This document shows, piece after piece, positions 10,021 through 22,363 of a DNA stretch of 64,000 bases. The stretch spans positions 25,165,862 through 25,229,861 of the forward strand of contig CM039137.1 of the NCBI GenBank assembly GCA_022036555.1. Direction: 5' to 3'. The stretch comes from Microstegium vimineum. Its lineage: Eukaryota; Streptophyta; Magnoliopsida; Poales; Poaceae. The first letter of the stretch is position 1. Each line of letters starts with the position of its first letter. The translations under genes and the position numbers were made by a program. The notes beneath the pieces are model-generated. The model saw only the letters and a list, made by a program, of their open reading frames with translations. It did not search any database and was not told where the DNA came from.

Positions 10021-12535
10021 TGGCCCGGCCGGCACGGCCTCCAGCCGAAATGAGCACCGTTGCGCGGACCAGTGGTTTCTTGGGATTTTTTTTTGTCTGT
10101 GGCCGGCCCGGCGGCCGCCGACGAACGCGAAAGCCGAAGGGGGCAGGGCGGCGAGCGGTTGCACGTACACGTACGAGGACGGACGGGGGGCCACGCGGGC
10201 GGCCGTCGTTGCACCGAAACGGCGCCGGCTGGATGGGATCGGGATGGCCCCCGCGGTTGCTCTTGCTCGGGCCGGACGGTGGGGATAGATTGATGGATCG
10301 TGCGGCAGAGCCAAGTCCAGGCTTCATTTATGTGCACGGGGACAAAAGGGCCCTGCACGCTGCGCCGTAGACTGTTCATCACCTACGGAGTACTCGTACT
10401 ACGTAGCGTACGCGCAGGGCTCGTGCTCGGCTGCACTGCCGCTAGGCCGGCAAGCAGGACGATGATACTCTTTCGTTTCGCCTAGCGATACGGAGTGCTC
10501 CGTACATGGCTTGCAGTTTGCAGTACCGGTGCAGCAGGCAGGTAGCAGCTCAAGCAGCTCGATCGATCTCCACCGATCGAGAACGTACTAACCGCATGCA
10601 AATACTAGCCCTCTGATGATCTCATCTCGCTTGCATGCTAATCACTGGAGTGCTACACTACACGTGGGCCGTGGTGCAGTGGCCGGGGTGGGGACCCTGA
10701 TGGCCGATCTCGCTTTGTGGTTGGTCTCAGCCGGCCAGGGTTTTGACCAGGGGAGGGAGACACGGCACGGAGGCCACCGTGTGTGCGTGCGTGCTCGTGC
10801 TTGCGAGCTCGTCTTGGCACTGCACGCCCGCCCGGTTCTTGACTCCTGGTTCTACCTGCTTTCGGGTTTTGAGCTCTAGTAGGCCTCTGTCCTGGGGCTT
10901 TATATATGTTGTCAGCGGTCGCGTCTCCTGCACCAAAAGTGTCAGAGAATACTGCCCCGGCCCCTGAAAAAAGCCTTTGTGATGATGAGTCGGGACGCAC
11001 TTCATCCTTAATTAATAATAAGACCTTAATTAATGCGTCAAACAAATTACCCTTTTTCACTCTCTGCTGAATTGCTGATGACTGACGAGGGAGGGCCAGC
11101 CGAAGCACATTCCCAGCCTCCCAGATTGGTGAATTCGTTCGGCCCAGCCCAGCCCAACCAGGCCTGTCTGTGTGCGTGCGTGGCCAGTGGAGACATGGTG
11201 GGATGCAGTCACGCACAGCGGCGGCACATGAATCCGTCTAGTCACGTCTGTTGGTACGCCGATTGCGCTGTAGCCTCCTCCTCCTCCTCCTCCCGCCCTG
11301 CGCACGTACTGTACAGCCGAGCCAGGATGACGCACCGGGAACGGGCACGGCCACGAGTTCCCACAGTGGCCACCACAGTGCCCATGGTGGCTCGAGATTG
11401 ATGGCGAGAATATCCTTGCATTTTTTTTTCTCTTTCTTTCGAAACAGGAGATTGTGCAGTGCTGCTGTTTGCGTGGGTGGGTTTGGTGGGCGGGAGCACG
11501 GCGTAAACAGGGTTGGGATTGGACGCGACCTGCCGGACTCCCCTGCTCGCGTTCGTGGCTTCCTGCCGCCGCTGCTCCCTTGCCCATGCGGCTATGCCGG
11601 CCCAGCACAGTAGTCAGTAGTTCTGTTGCCATCGTTGGGCCGTGACTTGTACGGTGCAAGACGGTCATGCATGTATCTGGAAGACATTCAGCCCGGTCCA
11701 TGAAAAGAAAGTGAGCGCAGCCAACCCCTTTCTTGCTGCTCCGGCCCAATTGCAGACGCGAAAAAACATTCTTCCACAACCTGAATGGGTAGATTTCAAC
11801 GTAAGAAATTTAACCAACCAAACCAAATTATACTTAGTTTCATAAGGATATTATAACGTTTATAATCTTTTTAGAAAGAAAAAGGAATAAACTACATTAA
11901 CAATATTAGAAGGTCATCTATATAGACCCTGAGATATAGAACAGTAACCTACTCAAGATGCTCTAACTCTTAACACATGTTCAAATGCTACTGTTCTACA
12001 CTGAAAGTGGATTGATGATCTTGGTCCTCTACCACCAAACTCCTACTCTACTTAGGGGCCTGTTTGTAACTGCTCCACTCAATATTTCTCTCCTTTTTTT
12101 TTTTGGGAATTAGACGACTTAGCTTTGAAATTGTACAAACGACTAGGCGTCAGGCTGGGCCTCTTCCCACGATATGGAAAGGCGAGGAATGTATCGCCAT
12201 GCCGCCATCGACTGGAATGTTTGGACCGCATGGAAATGCTAGTCTTTCAAAGGAGAAAGCATCGTTAAAACTTGGAAGGAAAAAAAACGACTCTGTATTG
12301 AGGAAAATGCCAGAGTTCAAAATGATCATGCAAGTTTGCACTTGGTAAAGCATCTCTAACGTGCGACAGGTGCAAACGCAGCGCAATAATCCAGTTCCAC
12401 TTCCATGCGCTCACCTTCATATCGATTTGCAGGTATCTCTGTTTGGATATGGTCCAGGTACAAGTGCCTTGAACAATTACAACTTGAAATATGCCGCCCA
12501 GCCATATTCATCGATATATCTTTCTTCACGTCGTG
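10021..12535. other. Intergenic region downstream of TTC1
   Basis: GC-rich to about 11.8 kb, then AT-rich. Many overlapping ORFs on both strands reflect base composition, and none shows a known domain. AT-rich pieces at about 11.85-11.98 kb and near 12.35 kb end in GATGCTCTAAC and AGCATCTCTAAC, resembling MITE termini. The 3' untranslated region of the TTC1 gene must lie just left of 12536. Confidence 0.5.
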
Positions 12536-14960
12536 TTACTTCTGGAACTGAACGCTGTAAGAACCTGTGTTTGGATCTTTGACGGTTTTGAAGTTGTCAA
12601 CACTCATCCCGAAGCGGCCCAGCACAGAGTTCCCCAGATCTTTCAACTTTGCTGCAACAGATAACATGGGCCCATTAGTAGAAAAAATAGAAATGATACA
12701 GGGAGAAAAATATGTCCATTAGACATTAGTACTTGATCACTATGCACAACAGCACATGAGATTATCAGCACACAAAAAAAATGATAACAAAAGGAGGTCA
12801 TTGAATTAATTTCGTTGAGTGGTAAGCTTTATGAGCAATGTAAAACTTTAGCAATTTCCTTGCACACAATATATCCTAACTCCTGAAACATGACATGACA
12901 GCATAGATCTGCATATACTCCTGAAAAAACAAGCGCAGCAAGAGAAGCCACTTTACAGAAGAGATGTCTATAGCTTTCCGCAATGAGGTCACAATGTGCC
13001 AATAACTCTGTTTGAGACACTTGAAAAAGAGGCAGCACATTACCAATCATTTCTTCCTTCATCTTTTCTCTCTTCTCAGCTGCCAGGGGCTCAAGTCGGA
13101 AAAGCGACCTCGTGGCTTGTTGATTTGAAGGATCCACTTCAATAACCTTTTTCATATCTATGAACAGTGATAAATTGACAGCAATCAGAACTTGTGAACT
13201 TAAAAATTGATGCATGCTTATGTGAAAAGCAATAATGTGAAATTGACACATAGGAGGAAAAAACATCTAACCGGCAATAGCTTCATCATAGTGTTCAAGC
13301 TTTTCGTGTGCTTCTGCCCTCCGAAGCAGGGCTTTCATGTACGTTGGATTGAGCTCAAGTGCTTTTGTGCATTCTTTGATTGTCTCATCGTGTTTTCCCT
13401 AATAACACAAAAGTCAGCATTGGGGTCTGTTTGTAATGAGACACAAAAAAAAAAACTTATTCAACAGATGTGGTGGTCCAAGTAAATAAATAAGAGACTA
13501 AGGTGAGTAGTACACACATTTAAAACTAGACTAAACAAGTGCAAATATTTAGCAAAACTATAAGTGAATCAAAGATTTTGACTACCAAAACACCAGGTAA
13601 AACAACTCAAGTCTAGCAAGTTCAGGCAGCATGTTCAAAACAGTGTTTGCTAGCAAACTTACACAGTAGTGCAAGGACAAGCTCTCTGCAGGTGAAAACA
13701 GTAAAGAAGGAATCATATCAATCAAGAGATAACAGTTGTGGCCGTAGGTCAGTGGGCACCAGCTTTATGAAAAATACATAACCACACTGTACTACTGAAT
13801 TTTCACAACATTAAAAGGAGTAATCATGGCACATAAGTCTGTATGTTTTTCTCTGCCCACCAAAGTTATGTTCCAATCAGAAAAATGGCTTACCAATTTC
13901 AGGAAGCATACAGCACGGTTAGAATGGCATGCAGCGCGTATATCCTCAACAGATTCCAGCTCAGCAGCAATTTGCAATGCAATTTCATATTGAGATAATG
14001 CTGCCTCATATTGTCCAGCAGCAAAAAGCTTGTTTCCTTCTGCTTTTGCATCATTTGCTTGGCTTCTAGCTTTCTACAGCAAGTAGAAGAACTAATTTAC
14101 CAGAATGCAATAAATCTGCACAGAAAGGATGCTAGAGAATTCGGACCCAAACTAACAAATAATTTAACAATATAATGACCTCCAGGCAATAGCCTCCAAG
14201 AGGTTGTAAGATGATAACTGAATTGAATTTCTGTACATATCATGTAGTGGCAGTTACTGCCAGCACAATTATATACCGAGACACAACATCTGATTGTTTG
14301 GTCATTCCTACCTAGTTTTGCCACAAAATTAGCAAATTTTACAGATAAGATCTGATTCTATCATTATCTTGCAGAAGGAACGGTTACATAAAATGTAGCA
14401 CATCCGTGAACATTTGAACAAATGCAGCATTGTTTCTTCATCAGGTAATCTTAAGGAGTTGCCAAATTAGAGAATATATATGAAGTCTGATCAATGGAAT
14501 ATGTCTAGTCAGACACTAAGTACTAAACATATTACCATCTTATAGCTGTTCATAACAAATAGGCGCAGTTATTGGAGGTCCATCACTGCCCACAATCAGA
14601 TCTAGCAACGAAACTACTAGCTACTCCAACTCTAAGCACGAATCAAGCAATCAATCCTACAACTTAGTTCAAACACCAAGCAATTGAACCCCAGATTAGT
14701 GCATCGCAGTCAGCAACCGTGAGGGGAAATGCAATAAAGACGTGGGGTGGTCATGGCACTACCTCTCGCAGCTGCTCGTCGGTGAGCGCGTCCTCGAAGG
14801 CCTCCTCCTCTTCTTTCACCGCCCTCGACGCCTCCCCGCCAGCGTCGGCGGCGGCCACCTCCTCAGGCGCCGCAGAAGACGAGGGGCGCACCGCCTCCCC
14901 GTCGGCTGCCGGCGACGAGGGGCGCTTCGGCTCCTCGGGCTCCAACTCAATCACTACCAT
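12536..14960 (-). CDS. TTC1: Tetratricopeptide repeat protein 1 (TTC1) homologue
   Basis: There are five exons with consensus GT-AG borders and matching phases: 14763-14960, 13894-14073, 13272-13398, 13044-13157 and 12536-12651. They join to 735 nt, or 244 residues. The N-terminus (MVVIELEPEEPKRP) is acidic and disordered, ending LTDEQLRE. Residues ~67-180 form three TPR units (NDAKAEGNKLFAAGQYEAAL; HSNRAVCFLKLGKHDETI; MKALLRRAEAHEKLEHYDEA). The C-terminus carries the TTC1 signature KLKDLGNSVLGRFGMS and ends QFQK. TTC1 proteins are cytosolic TPR adaptors that bind chaperones and receptors. The Arabidopsis homologue has been linked to ethylene-receptor signalling. No frameshift or stop is present, unlike in genes further right. 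The ATG fits the family's short acidic start and sits directly against a MITE-like end. Confidence 0.93.
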
Positions 14961-15110
14961 GGCCCTGTTTGGGAAAAGTTATCTCCACCACGCTTCGAAT
15001 CAAAGCTTTCTTTCTTTCCTTCACAGCAGGCTTCCAAAATAATCACGGGGAGAAGCTTCTTGTTTGCCACGGGAAACCACCAACACGCCTTCTCCCAGAT
15101 CGATAAGGAC
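14961..15110. mobile_element. MITE-like terminus abutting the TTC1 start codon
   Basis: GGCCCTGTTTGGGAAAAG starts at the base next to the ATG. It is followed by motifs seen in grass MITEs of this type (AATCACGGGGAGAAGCTTCT, TTGTTTGCCACGG). Only this end is visible. The other end and a duplication were not found, so it may be a fragment that now forms the 5' leader. Confidence 0.45.
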
Positions 15111-15665
15111 GGCGAGGTGCGGGTGAGGAGGGAGGAGGCCGTGGGGGCAAAGGCGCGGTGGAGAAGGACCACTGGAGGAGGAGCTCGACGGCTGCACGCG
15201 GAGAGGACGGGCTCGACTGCTGCGCGCAGAAGAGTGGCGGGGCGGCGGAGAGGCCCGGGGAGGAAGAGGAACGGCGGCGCACGGATCAGGGACGGCGGGG
15301 GCGTAAAGGAACGCCTTGCCCGCGATGGGAGGATTGGATTCACGAACTCGCTCAGGAAGTCTTCTCTGGAGACTGCGGGGTTTGTGCGCTTTTGGGATCG
15401 GAGGATTCTCGAACGGAAAAAGTTCGAGAGTTCTCCCTCGTCCATAAATGACGACTGTCTATTGCTCTCCATACCACAAGTATGATTTTATTTATAAAAA
15501 TACATATACCAATTATATCTCTAAATAAATTTATTAAAAAAATTACTAATTATATATCATTAATGTTTATATATTTTAATATATTTTTAGTTAAAGATAT
15601 TTTTTTAAATCATAAATGATAGATATTTAAGAACGAAGACAGCAATCTACTTGACCTTATGTATA
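15111..15665. other. Upstream region of TTC1
   Basis: A CpG-rich block up to about 15.44 kb, probably leader and promoter of TTC1, then very AT-rich sequence (15480-15660). ORFs in the GC-rich block run through both strands and do not match the TTC1 frame, so I do not call them. Confidence 0.5.
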
Positions 15666-15843
15666 TATTAAACATAATAAAGTTTATAAAACCGATCAAT
15701 TTAACCCTGGTTGGTTTTTATAGATGGTTTTTCTTGTGTGGCAGTTGATTTACTTGTCGGCACGCTGAGGATGGACTTCGATATTGATGTGGACGACTAG
15801 CGAGTAGACCCCGCTAATAAGTGACATGTTCTTCTCTTACCGA
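15666..15843. mobile_element. Left arm of an inverted-repeat element
   Basis: The segment 15666-15837 is the reverse complement, imperfect but clear, of 19569-19728. Shared inward blocks include AGAGAAGAACATGTCAC, GTCCACATCA and AAACTTTA. The arm is interrupted on its inner side by the solo LTR, so both arms originally belonged to one element of about 1 kb (15666-15843 plus 18856-19728). The superfamily is not determined. Confidence 0.65.
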
Positions 15844-18800
15844 TATCACACCCAATTTTAAGGATAAAATTGAATATGAATAACTCATGTGTGTCCAGAG
15901 ATCAATCACACACATAAGCCGACAAATCTTTAAATAGTACCATCACTGAGTGCTTATTACATAACGAATAATATTTAAATAACATAACAGCGGAATATAA
16001 AGATAACTCTCGCGACGAAGCTCCACTTCAATGGGAACGCCGACTGGTTGACCACTAGCCTAGTACTCCTCACGGTAGTCTTCATAGCCATCTGAAGGGG
16101 TTGAGAAAGCAAGAGTGAGCACTTACGTACTCAGCAAGAGTAACATAGGGTTATGAAGCTCAAAAGGTTGACACTGTCTGTACTGCGGTTGCTTTTAACT
16201 TGGTCAAGTTTTACCAATACTTAGCTTTAGTTATGCTTAACCCAATTGATAACCACATGATAAGATTAATAAGCATCATTAACAATTAAAAACATGATCA
16301 TCTACACTGTGAGTTTTCCAGGCCGCTCGTAACCGTGAGCACGGCTATCATGATAGATTTACACTCTGCAGAGGTTATACACTTTACCCACAAGCCATGT
16401 TACCCATATGCCCGGGTTTATAACTCCCATAACACTTCCAAGGTGAGTGGGCAGAGAACACTATGAAGTCTTTCAAAAGTCTTCCTAACATGTTGCCAGA
16501 CCCTACGGACCCACGGGCAAGGGGTATGCAAAGCCTCTACTCGATGGTACCTTTCGAAGCGGTAACCACCCTAGAACATGCCCTGCAACCAGCTCGGCAA
16601 TGGTGCCTTTCACGAACTGCCAACATGCTAGTACGAATCTTTATACTTGACTAAAGCCAGAGCCATTATAGCACTCGTGGTTGTAAGAGAAATCCCAGCT
16701 TTTGCCCTACAGTGGGGTCCTATTCCATGTTGCTATAAAAGTCAATTTTATCTCATTGTTGCATATATCATTAGTCAAGATTCATCTCAAGATTCATCAT
16801 TATAAAAGCATAGCAAAGCTACCCATATGCATATAAACCCATGGTGACAAGGTAAAGGATAACAAAGCTATGGTATAGATCTAATAGGAATCAAATTAGA
16901 CACATGCAATAATAACTAGATGAATTATGGTGAATAGGTAACAAGGATGATCCCATGTTAAACTTGCCTTGATCACAAAGCTCCTGGTGATCGTGATCTG
17001 CTGCAAAGAACTCTTGGTCAACGAAGATCTCACCGACTGAACTCGATCAACATCACCACGCAATCATCCGAACAATCAAACACGAAGCAAACAAGGCATG
17101 ATCAGAACATTACACCATAAACAATAAAGAGACTTTGAAAATGTTATAAAACAGATCTATACTTTACTACGATCACAAAGACGCGAGAATCACGCTAATC
17201 GGATCTAAAACAAATAAGTTATAGATTAAACGGGATTTTGAGGAGAGCAGATTAAGGCTTTAGCAAAGTAATTTTCTCTGATTTTCAAAAGTAATTAACA
17301 TAGGTGAAATCTATACTACTGGATAGAGCATAAAATTATGGATCTAACGCAACTCGAACGGGTCGATTTGGATTTAAAACGAAGAAATATAGACATTTGA
17401 AGTTTAGAGGCAAAAACTGAAAATAGGAAATTCCTTTTATTTTCGAATTAAACAGACTCAGAAAAAGGAATACGTCTTCCCGATGGAAAAACGTAAAGCT
17501 GAAATCCGCTTTGGACTGCGGGTTTAGAGATCCGAAAACCCAGGGTCTCTTTAAGAAAAAGACCAGAGCGAAGGGGTACGGGGAATCTTGAGCCGTAGGA
17601 TTAGAGATGGATGGATCAGATTAGATCCCATGGAGAGAGAGGGAGGGAACGGGCGGCGCGGCGACCGGAGCTGGCGGCGCGCGGTGGCTCCATTGCCGGC
17701 AGAGCTCGGAGCTCGTCGGCGTAAGCGGTTCAAGGGCTCCGGTGCACCGTTTTCGAATCTGAGCGCACCGGGAGAAACAGGAGACGACGGCGAATACATC
17801 TAGGGCTATGGCGAGGCTCGGGGATGAGCAGAAAACACCGACGGCGTAGCGCGGCGGTGGCGGACGGTCGGTGCACGGCAGTTAGAGCGTGGATTGTCTA
17901 ATTCGACCGGGAAACTGCTCGGGGAGCGAGGGGATGACATGGTGAAGCGATCTATGACCACTGCGGAGCTTGATTGGGACGAAGGAGGCCTGACGACGGT
18001 GAACCGCGGCGGCAGAGATCCGGTGCACGGTGATCCGACGAAGCAGAGCGAAATTGAACGAGAAAAGGGAGGAGAACTGCGTTCGGCACTTACGCGAGGC
18101 TGATGCGATGCTTGGCGAAGGGCGTGAAGCAGCCGGCGGTGCGGAACGGCGGCGGTGCGCTGCTCGGACGACGGCGGCGCGGTGCGAGGCGAGCAGAGGC
18201 GTCTGCGATGGAGGAAAATGGCGCGGGGCGGCGCTATATATAGCGGCCGAGGTAGAGTCCTACCCGGACACGAGCTCGGGCGCGGAACTCGCGGGGAGCG
18301 GTTGCGGCTCGGTGAACGCGGCGACGACGTGGCGGCAGTGTCCGCTCCGGACACGGGAAGAAGAAGGGGAGGGCGCTGACAAGCGGGGCCCGGACGTCAG
18401 CGACAGAGAAAGGGGAAAGGAGGGAGGCGAGCAGCGCCGACAGGTGGGGCCACTGAGACAGAGACTGAGAGAGGGAGGAGGGCCGCGGCGCGGTTGGGCC
18501 GAGGAGCTGGGCAGGCCGGACCATTCAGAGAGAAAGAAGGGGGAAGGGGGCAGGCTGCGGGTTGGGCCATTGGGCCAGAAAGGAGAGGGGTGAGGGGTTT
18601 TCTTTTTTCTTTTTATTTTCAGAATTGAATTTTGTAAATTGGTTTTCCAAACTGATTTTGAAATCATTTTTCTAGGGTTTTGCAACTCCAAACAAATCAA
18701 GAAAATGCAGAGGCATGAAATGCATCACACAAGTTAACCCTAACATGAACTTTAATTTTAGTTTTATATATTTAATTCTATGCTTCACAAAAATGCTTTA

Positions 18801-18850
18801 AATTAAATCAAATTCAAATCTATTTGCTATTCAAATTTTAGGGTGTTACA
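15844..18850. mobile_element. Solo LTR, about 3.0 kb, Ty3/gypsy-like
   Basis: It begins TATCACACCC (a TGTCACACCC start with one change) and ends GGGTGTTACA, an inverted-repeat pair typical of gypsy LTRs. Both sides carry the perfect 5-bp duplication ACCGA (15839-15843 and 18851-18855). There is no internal gag/pol, so this is a solo LTR. The minus strand reads like a gene leader: a TATATATAG box near 18240, a CpG-rich stretch at 17.6-18.5 kb, and splice-like CTCAGCAAG/GTACGTAAGT and CAGATGGCTATG motifs near 16.1 kb. Transcription of the parent element from the minus strand is therefore inferred. ORFs inside have no known domain. Confidence 0.85.
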
Positions 18851-18855
18851 ACCGA

Positions 18856-19568
18856 CTAGTGGCCCCACGAGTCATTCACCGTCCTAGCTCCTTCACCCTC
18901 CAACTCTTCTAGTTGTAGTCTAGCCACCGTGTGGACCATACATCCTCGCCACCTCGATCCGGACCAGATGCACGGACCTTGCTTTCTCCCCGCATCCAAG
19001 CACTTGCGAAGACCTAGTGCCACCGCAAAGACTCAAACCCCTCTTCGTCCCCCCCCCCCCCCCCCCGCATCTCTCCACGACATGTCCCTCCTCCTCTCCG
19101 CCTCTAAAAGGAAGTCTTGAGATCCTCTCATGCACACCGCCTTTCCTCTTCTTCCTGTGCCCTCTCGCTCGCTCCATTGTCGTAAATCAGCACCGCCACT
19201 GCCATGGCCGGGTTAACCCAAGCTTCCAATCTCCCCACTCTAGACGCCTTCTCTGCTCCTTTTAGTCCATTCAAGAACATGGAGAATCTGACCCAAAACT
19301 CCTACTTATTGATCCATGGCCGAATCGTCATTCCCAAGCTCCAGCGCAACTGCGCAAGCCGCCATGGCCACTGACGGCTGTGCTGCCTTAACCCCTTCCC
19401 CGTTGTCTCCCTGCTACCATGGTCTCCGCCGGCATGATCGCCTCGTCGCACTTGGCTTCCGCTGGAGCTCTCTAGCAGCTGGAGTAGTAGCTCGGCTGCT
19501 CGTCGCCGCAGGAGAAAAGGCGAACACGCTAGAGTTGGGGATGACTAATGGCGACCACCTGTCGATGA
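18856..19568. mobile_element. Body of the inverted-repeat element
   Basis: The portion to the right of the solo LTR. It contains an 18-base C run (19049-19066) and an ORF starting MAESSFPSSSATAQAAM at 19316 that runs into the right arm. The ORF has low-complexity composition and no domain. It may be captured host sequence or chance coding. Confidence 0.5.
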
Positions 19569-19728
19569 GAGAAGAACATGTCACTTACAAGCGAGGCCCA
19601 CTCATCAGTCATCCACATCAGTGTCAGAGTCCACCTCAGCACGCTAGCAAGCAAATCCACTCCCACGCAAGCAAAACCACCCAAGTGGTATATTGACCGA
19701 TTTTACAAACTTTAATTTGTTTAATATC
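19569..19728. mobile_element. Right arm of the inverted-repeat element
   Basis: Partner of 15666-15837. It ends near GTTTAATAT, after which similarity to the left flank stops. Confidence 0.65.
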
Positions 19729-20205
19729 TAGTTTTATACTTGAGGGCCTAAGCAGACACCTCTCCAAACTTCAGGGGGTGATATATATATACTTTTTGAG
19801 TCAACTACGGAGAATGTCTCCGTTGTTGAGGATAGTCCGTTTAAATTAAAGATTAAGCTATTTGTGTATCACTCTATCGATTTGAACCGGACATTTTGGC
19901 TGGTACATTTTTTGCTAAAATTTGATCGAATTTAAGAATCGTTGGTGGAAATTTTAATAACATGTTTTTCTTACGGAAAAGCTAGAAACGAGTAGTTCGT
20001 GCTACAGTAAACAGCCGCAGCGCTGCGACAAGTGCAGCTGAGCAGGCCTGAGAATTTTCCTTTGCAAAGAGAGGCCAGCGGTATGTATTTTACCAACATC
20101 TGGTCAATTAAAAAAAACGGTGAAAATTGTACAAGCGTGCATGCCATATCTGAACGAAATTCAGCCCAGTCCATGAAGAGTGCAGCATAAATATACATAC
20201 TGCCA
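19729..20205. other. Unassigned AT-rich spacer
   Basis: Nothing recognisable was seen apart from short AT repeats near 19780. Confidence 0.6.
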
Positions 20206-20566
20206 GGCCCCGTTTGGATCCTGAAATTGAATTTATTTTAATAATCATAATTTAGAGACATATTAATTAAGCTAATATGATTGTATATGGATTATAATTG
20301 TATATTATTATTCACTATAAGAGAGACATATTTATTTGTTGTATTTCTATCGTAGGAGAGGGAATTTGAATAACATGTTATAAGTTACAAATAGAAATAT
20401 GGAATATTGATCTATAGAATTAATTTTCATCTCTCACCCTATGGATTTAAGATAGGCTTAATTATGAACTTTGGAAAGTGGTGAAATGTCAAATTCTAAA
20501 CTAAATAGCTTAATTCATATTAAGATAGATTTCAATTTCTCCAAATGAAGGGACCCAAACGGCCCC
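20206..20566. mobile_element. Tourist-like MITE (361 bp)
   Basis: The left end GGCCCCGTTTGGATCC matches the inverted right end GGGACCCAAACGGCCCC. The interior is AT-rich and non-coding. The flanking trinucleotides are CCA and TCA, a near-match to the 3-bp duplication expected for PIF/Harbinger elements. Confidence 0.75.
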
Positions 20567-21255
20567 TCAGTTTAAAACAAGCCTGGCTGACTGGTTCTGA
20601 TTTAAATTTCGCCAATTAAACATTCCCTCTTAAACTACTAATCCACTCAATTAAAAATTAATGGGTATCTAAAATTTCAAAACAAACTTTTAGCCAGCTA
20701 AAAATTCTCAACTAAATTTAGCTATAGCGTTTAGATCTTCTAGCTAGTAGACTCTACTAAATTTTAACCGGCTTTAGTTGGATTCAAACAACTAATAAAC
20801 TTGGGTAAATTTTTGACTTGGGCCCTTTGAATGCTTAGCAGCCAAATTTAATCCGTTAAAGTTTAACGAGTGGATCAAATACACCTGGAGAAGACGAAGA
20901 ACAAGCAAAGCATGCAATGCGATCATGCAACAACTGCTAGCTTACGCATAGCTCCTTCAATATACCATAACCCGGTGCATATGCCACACCGTGTATGTAT
21001 TACATTACAAATTACAAGCACAACTTTGATATCACACGCCTAATCTTACTTTGTCGCGCACACGCGCTGCTACCCTTTATTCTATCGTATACATATCGTC
21101 TCTGATCGAGACCGGCACAATCAAACTGTCATCAGTACAACAACCCAATCGATAATAGTACAAGCAAACAGTAGTAGTAGTATGTCATCGTTCTGCAGGC
21201 AACGTATACTTACGACGCCGCGATGGATGAGATGAGTCCTGTCACTGCCTCAGCC
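20567..21255. other. Intergenic, 3' side of the protease gene
   Basis: AT-rich sequence with several ACTAAATTTTAG-like pieces. The 3' untranslated region of the protease gene probably occupies the right part (about 21.0-21.25 kb). No gene was seen. Confidence 0.5.
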
Positions 21256-22363
21256 TCACTGGGAGGAGGTGTCCCTGGAGATGAGCGCACGGCGGGGCTT
21301 GCGCGCCGGGTTGGGCGAGGTCTTGATGGGGAAGGACGCCTCCATGGCGATACCGCAAAGGCCGCCGTTGCCGGTTCCGCGCTGCATCCGGATGTAGCCG
21401 CCCTCTCCCAGGAGGAGCCCCACGAGTTCTTGACGATCCAGTAGGCCGTGCCGTCGTCGCTGACGCCGTAGCCGACCGCCGCCACGCCGTGGTCGAGGTC
21501 CGTGCCGCAGTCGCCGTGAACACGCCCTCCGAGTAGAACTGGAACGCCTGGCCGCCCGCGTCGATGGCCACGGACACGGGCTGGTTCGCCACCGCCTTGG
21601 CCAGCGCGTCCTCGCTGCCGGCCGGCACCATCTGGTGGCCGTCGACCGGCACGACGCGCCCTCGCCGCGCACGCACGCTGTCGCAGGTGCCGTTGGAGGC
21701 GCGGTACGGGTAGGCGGACTCGGTGGTGATGCCACCGAACGACTTGATGAACTCGAAGGCGTTCTCCATGAGCCCGCCCTGGCACCCGTTCTCGTCCGTG
21801 TCGCAGTCCACCAGCTCCTGCTCCGACAGCGACACCAGGCTCCCCGTCCGGATCGCGTTGATGCCTTCCACGGCCACCACCGTGGAGAAAGCCCAGCAGC
21901 TGCCGCAGTGGCCCTGGTCCTTGACGCCCGTCACCGCGCCCTCCTTCCGCCAGTCCACGGACTTCGGCAGGTCGTTGGCGTCGTCGTACATGAACGACCC
22001 AGGCACGGCCGCCGCGGGGGACCGGCGGAGGTCGTTGATGTGGGAGTCGGCGAACGTGGAGCGGAACTCCTCCCGGCCCATGTCACCGAAGCGGTTCAGG
22101 CGGAGGCGGTAGGGCCGGTCGCCGCGCTTGTTGTGCGCGTGGATGAAGCGCGCGTTCTCCTTGAAGGCGCCGAACCGACGTCCCTTCTCGCCGTGGTGCC
22201 GGTGCACACGGTGGTGCGTCTGCCACCGCTCGTACAGGTCCCACAGCGCCTCGTCCGACGCCAGGTCCCGCTCGTCGAACTCGATGGCGCGGCACAGCTC
22301 CACCGCCGACACGGCCACCAGGGCCACAAGGAGAAGCGTCTTAGCGAGCTGCTGCAGCGCCAT
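21256..22363 (-). pseudogene. Papain-like cysteine endopeptidase (EP-B type), two frameshifts
   Basis: An intronless frame starts MALQQLAKTL with a signal peptide to about residue 26. An I29 propeptide follows (ERFNIN-type ERW...F..N...I...N, then LNRFGDM, residues 42-100). The mature peptidase starts near DLPKSVDWRKEG (131). The catalytic Cys156 lies in GHCGSCWAFS, His in DLDHGVAAVGYG and Asn in KNSWG. The frame slips by one missing G near 21514 (after GVFT) and again near 21407 (after SSW). Restoring each would give about 369 residues, ending SRDTSSQ at 21256. Closest in style are the cereal EP-B and related seed storage-protein proteases of the vacuole. Both losses are in GGG runs and the rest is conserved, so I think an intact gene with sequence errors is more likely than a true pseudogene. 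Confidence 0.85.

Noticed and set aside
14742..15485. A 247-codon plus-strand ORF upstream of TTC1.
   Set aside because: It is antisense to TTC1 exon 1 and continues through MITE-like and leader sequence. The composition is arginine-rich with no domain.
17806..18593. Overlapping ORFs of 180-190 codons on both strands.
   Set aside because: They lie wholly inside the CpG-rich zone of the solo LTR and have no recognisable domain.
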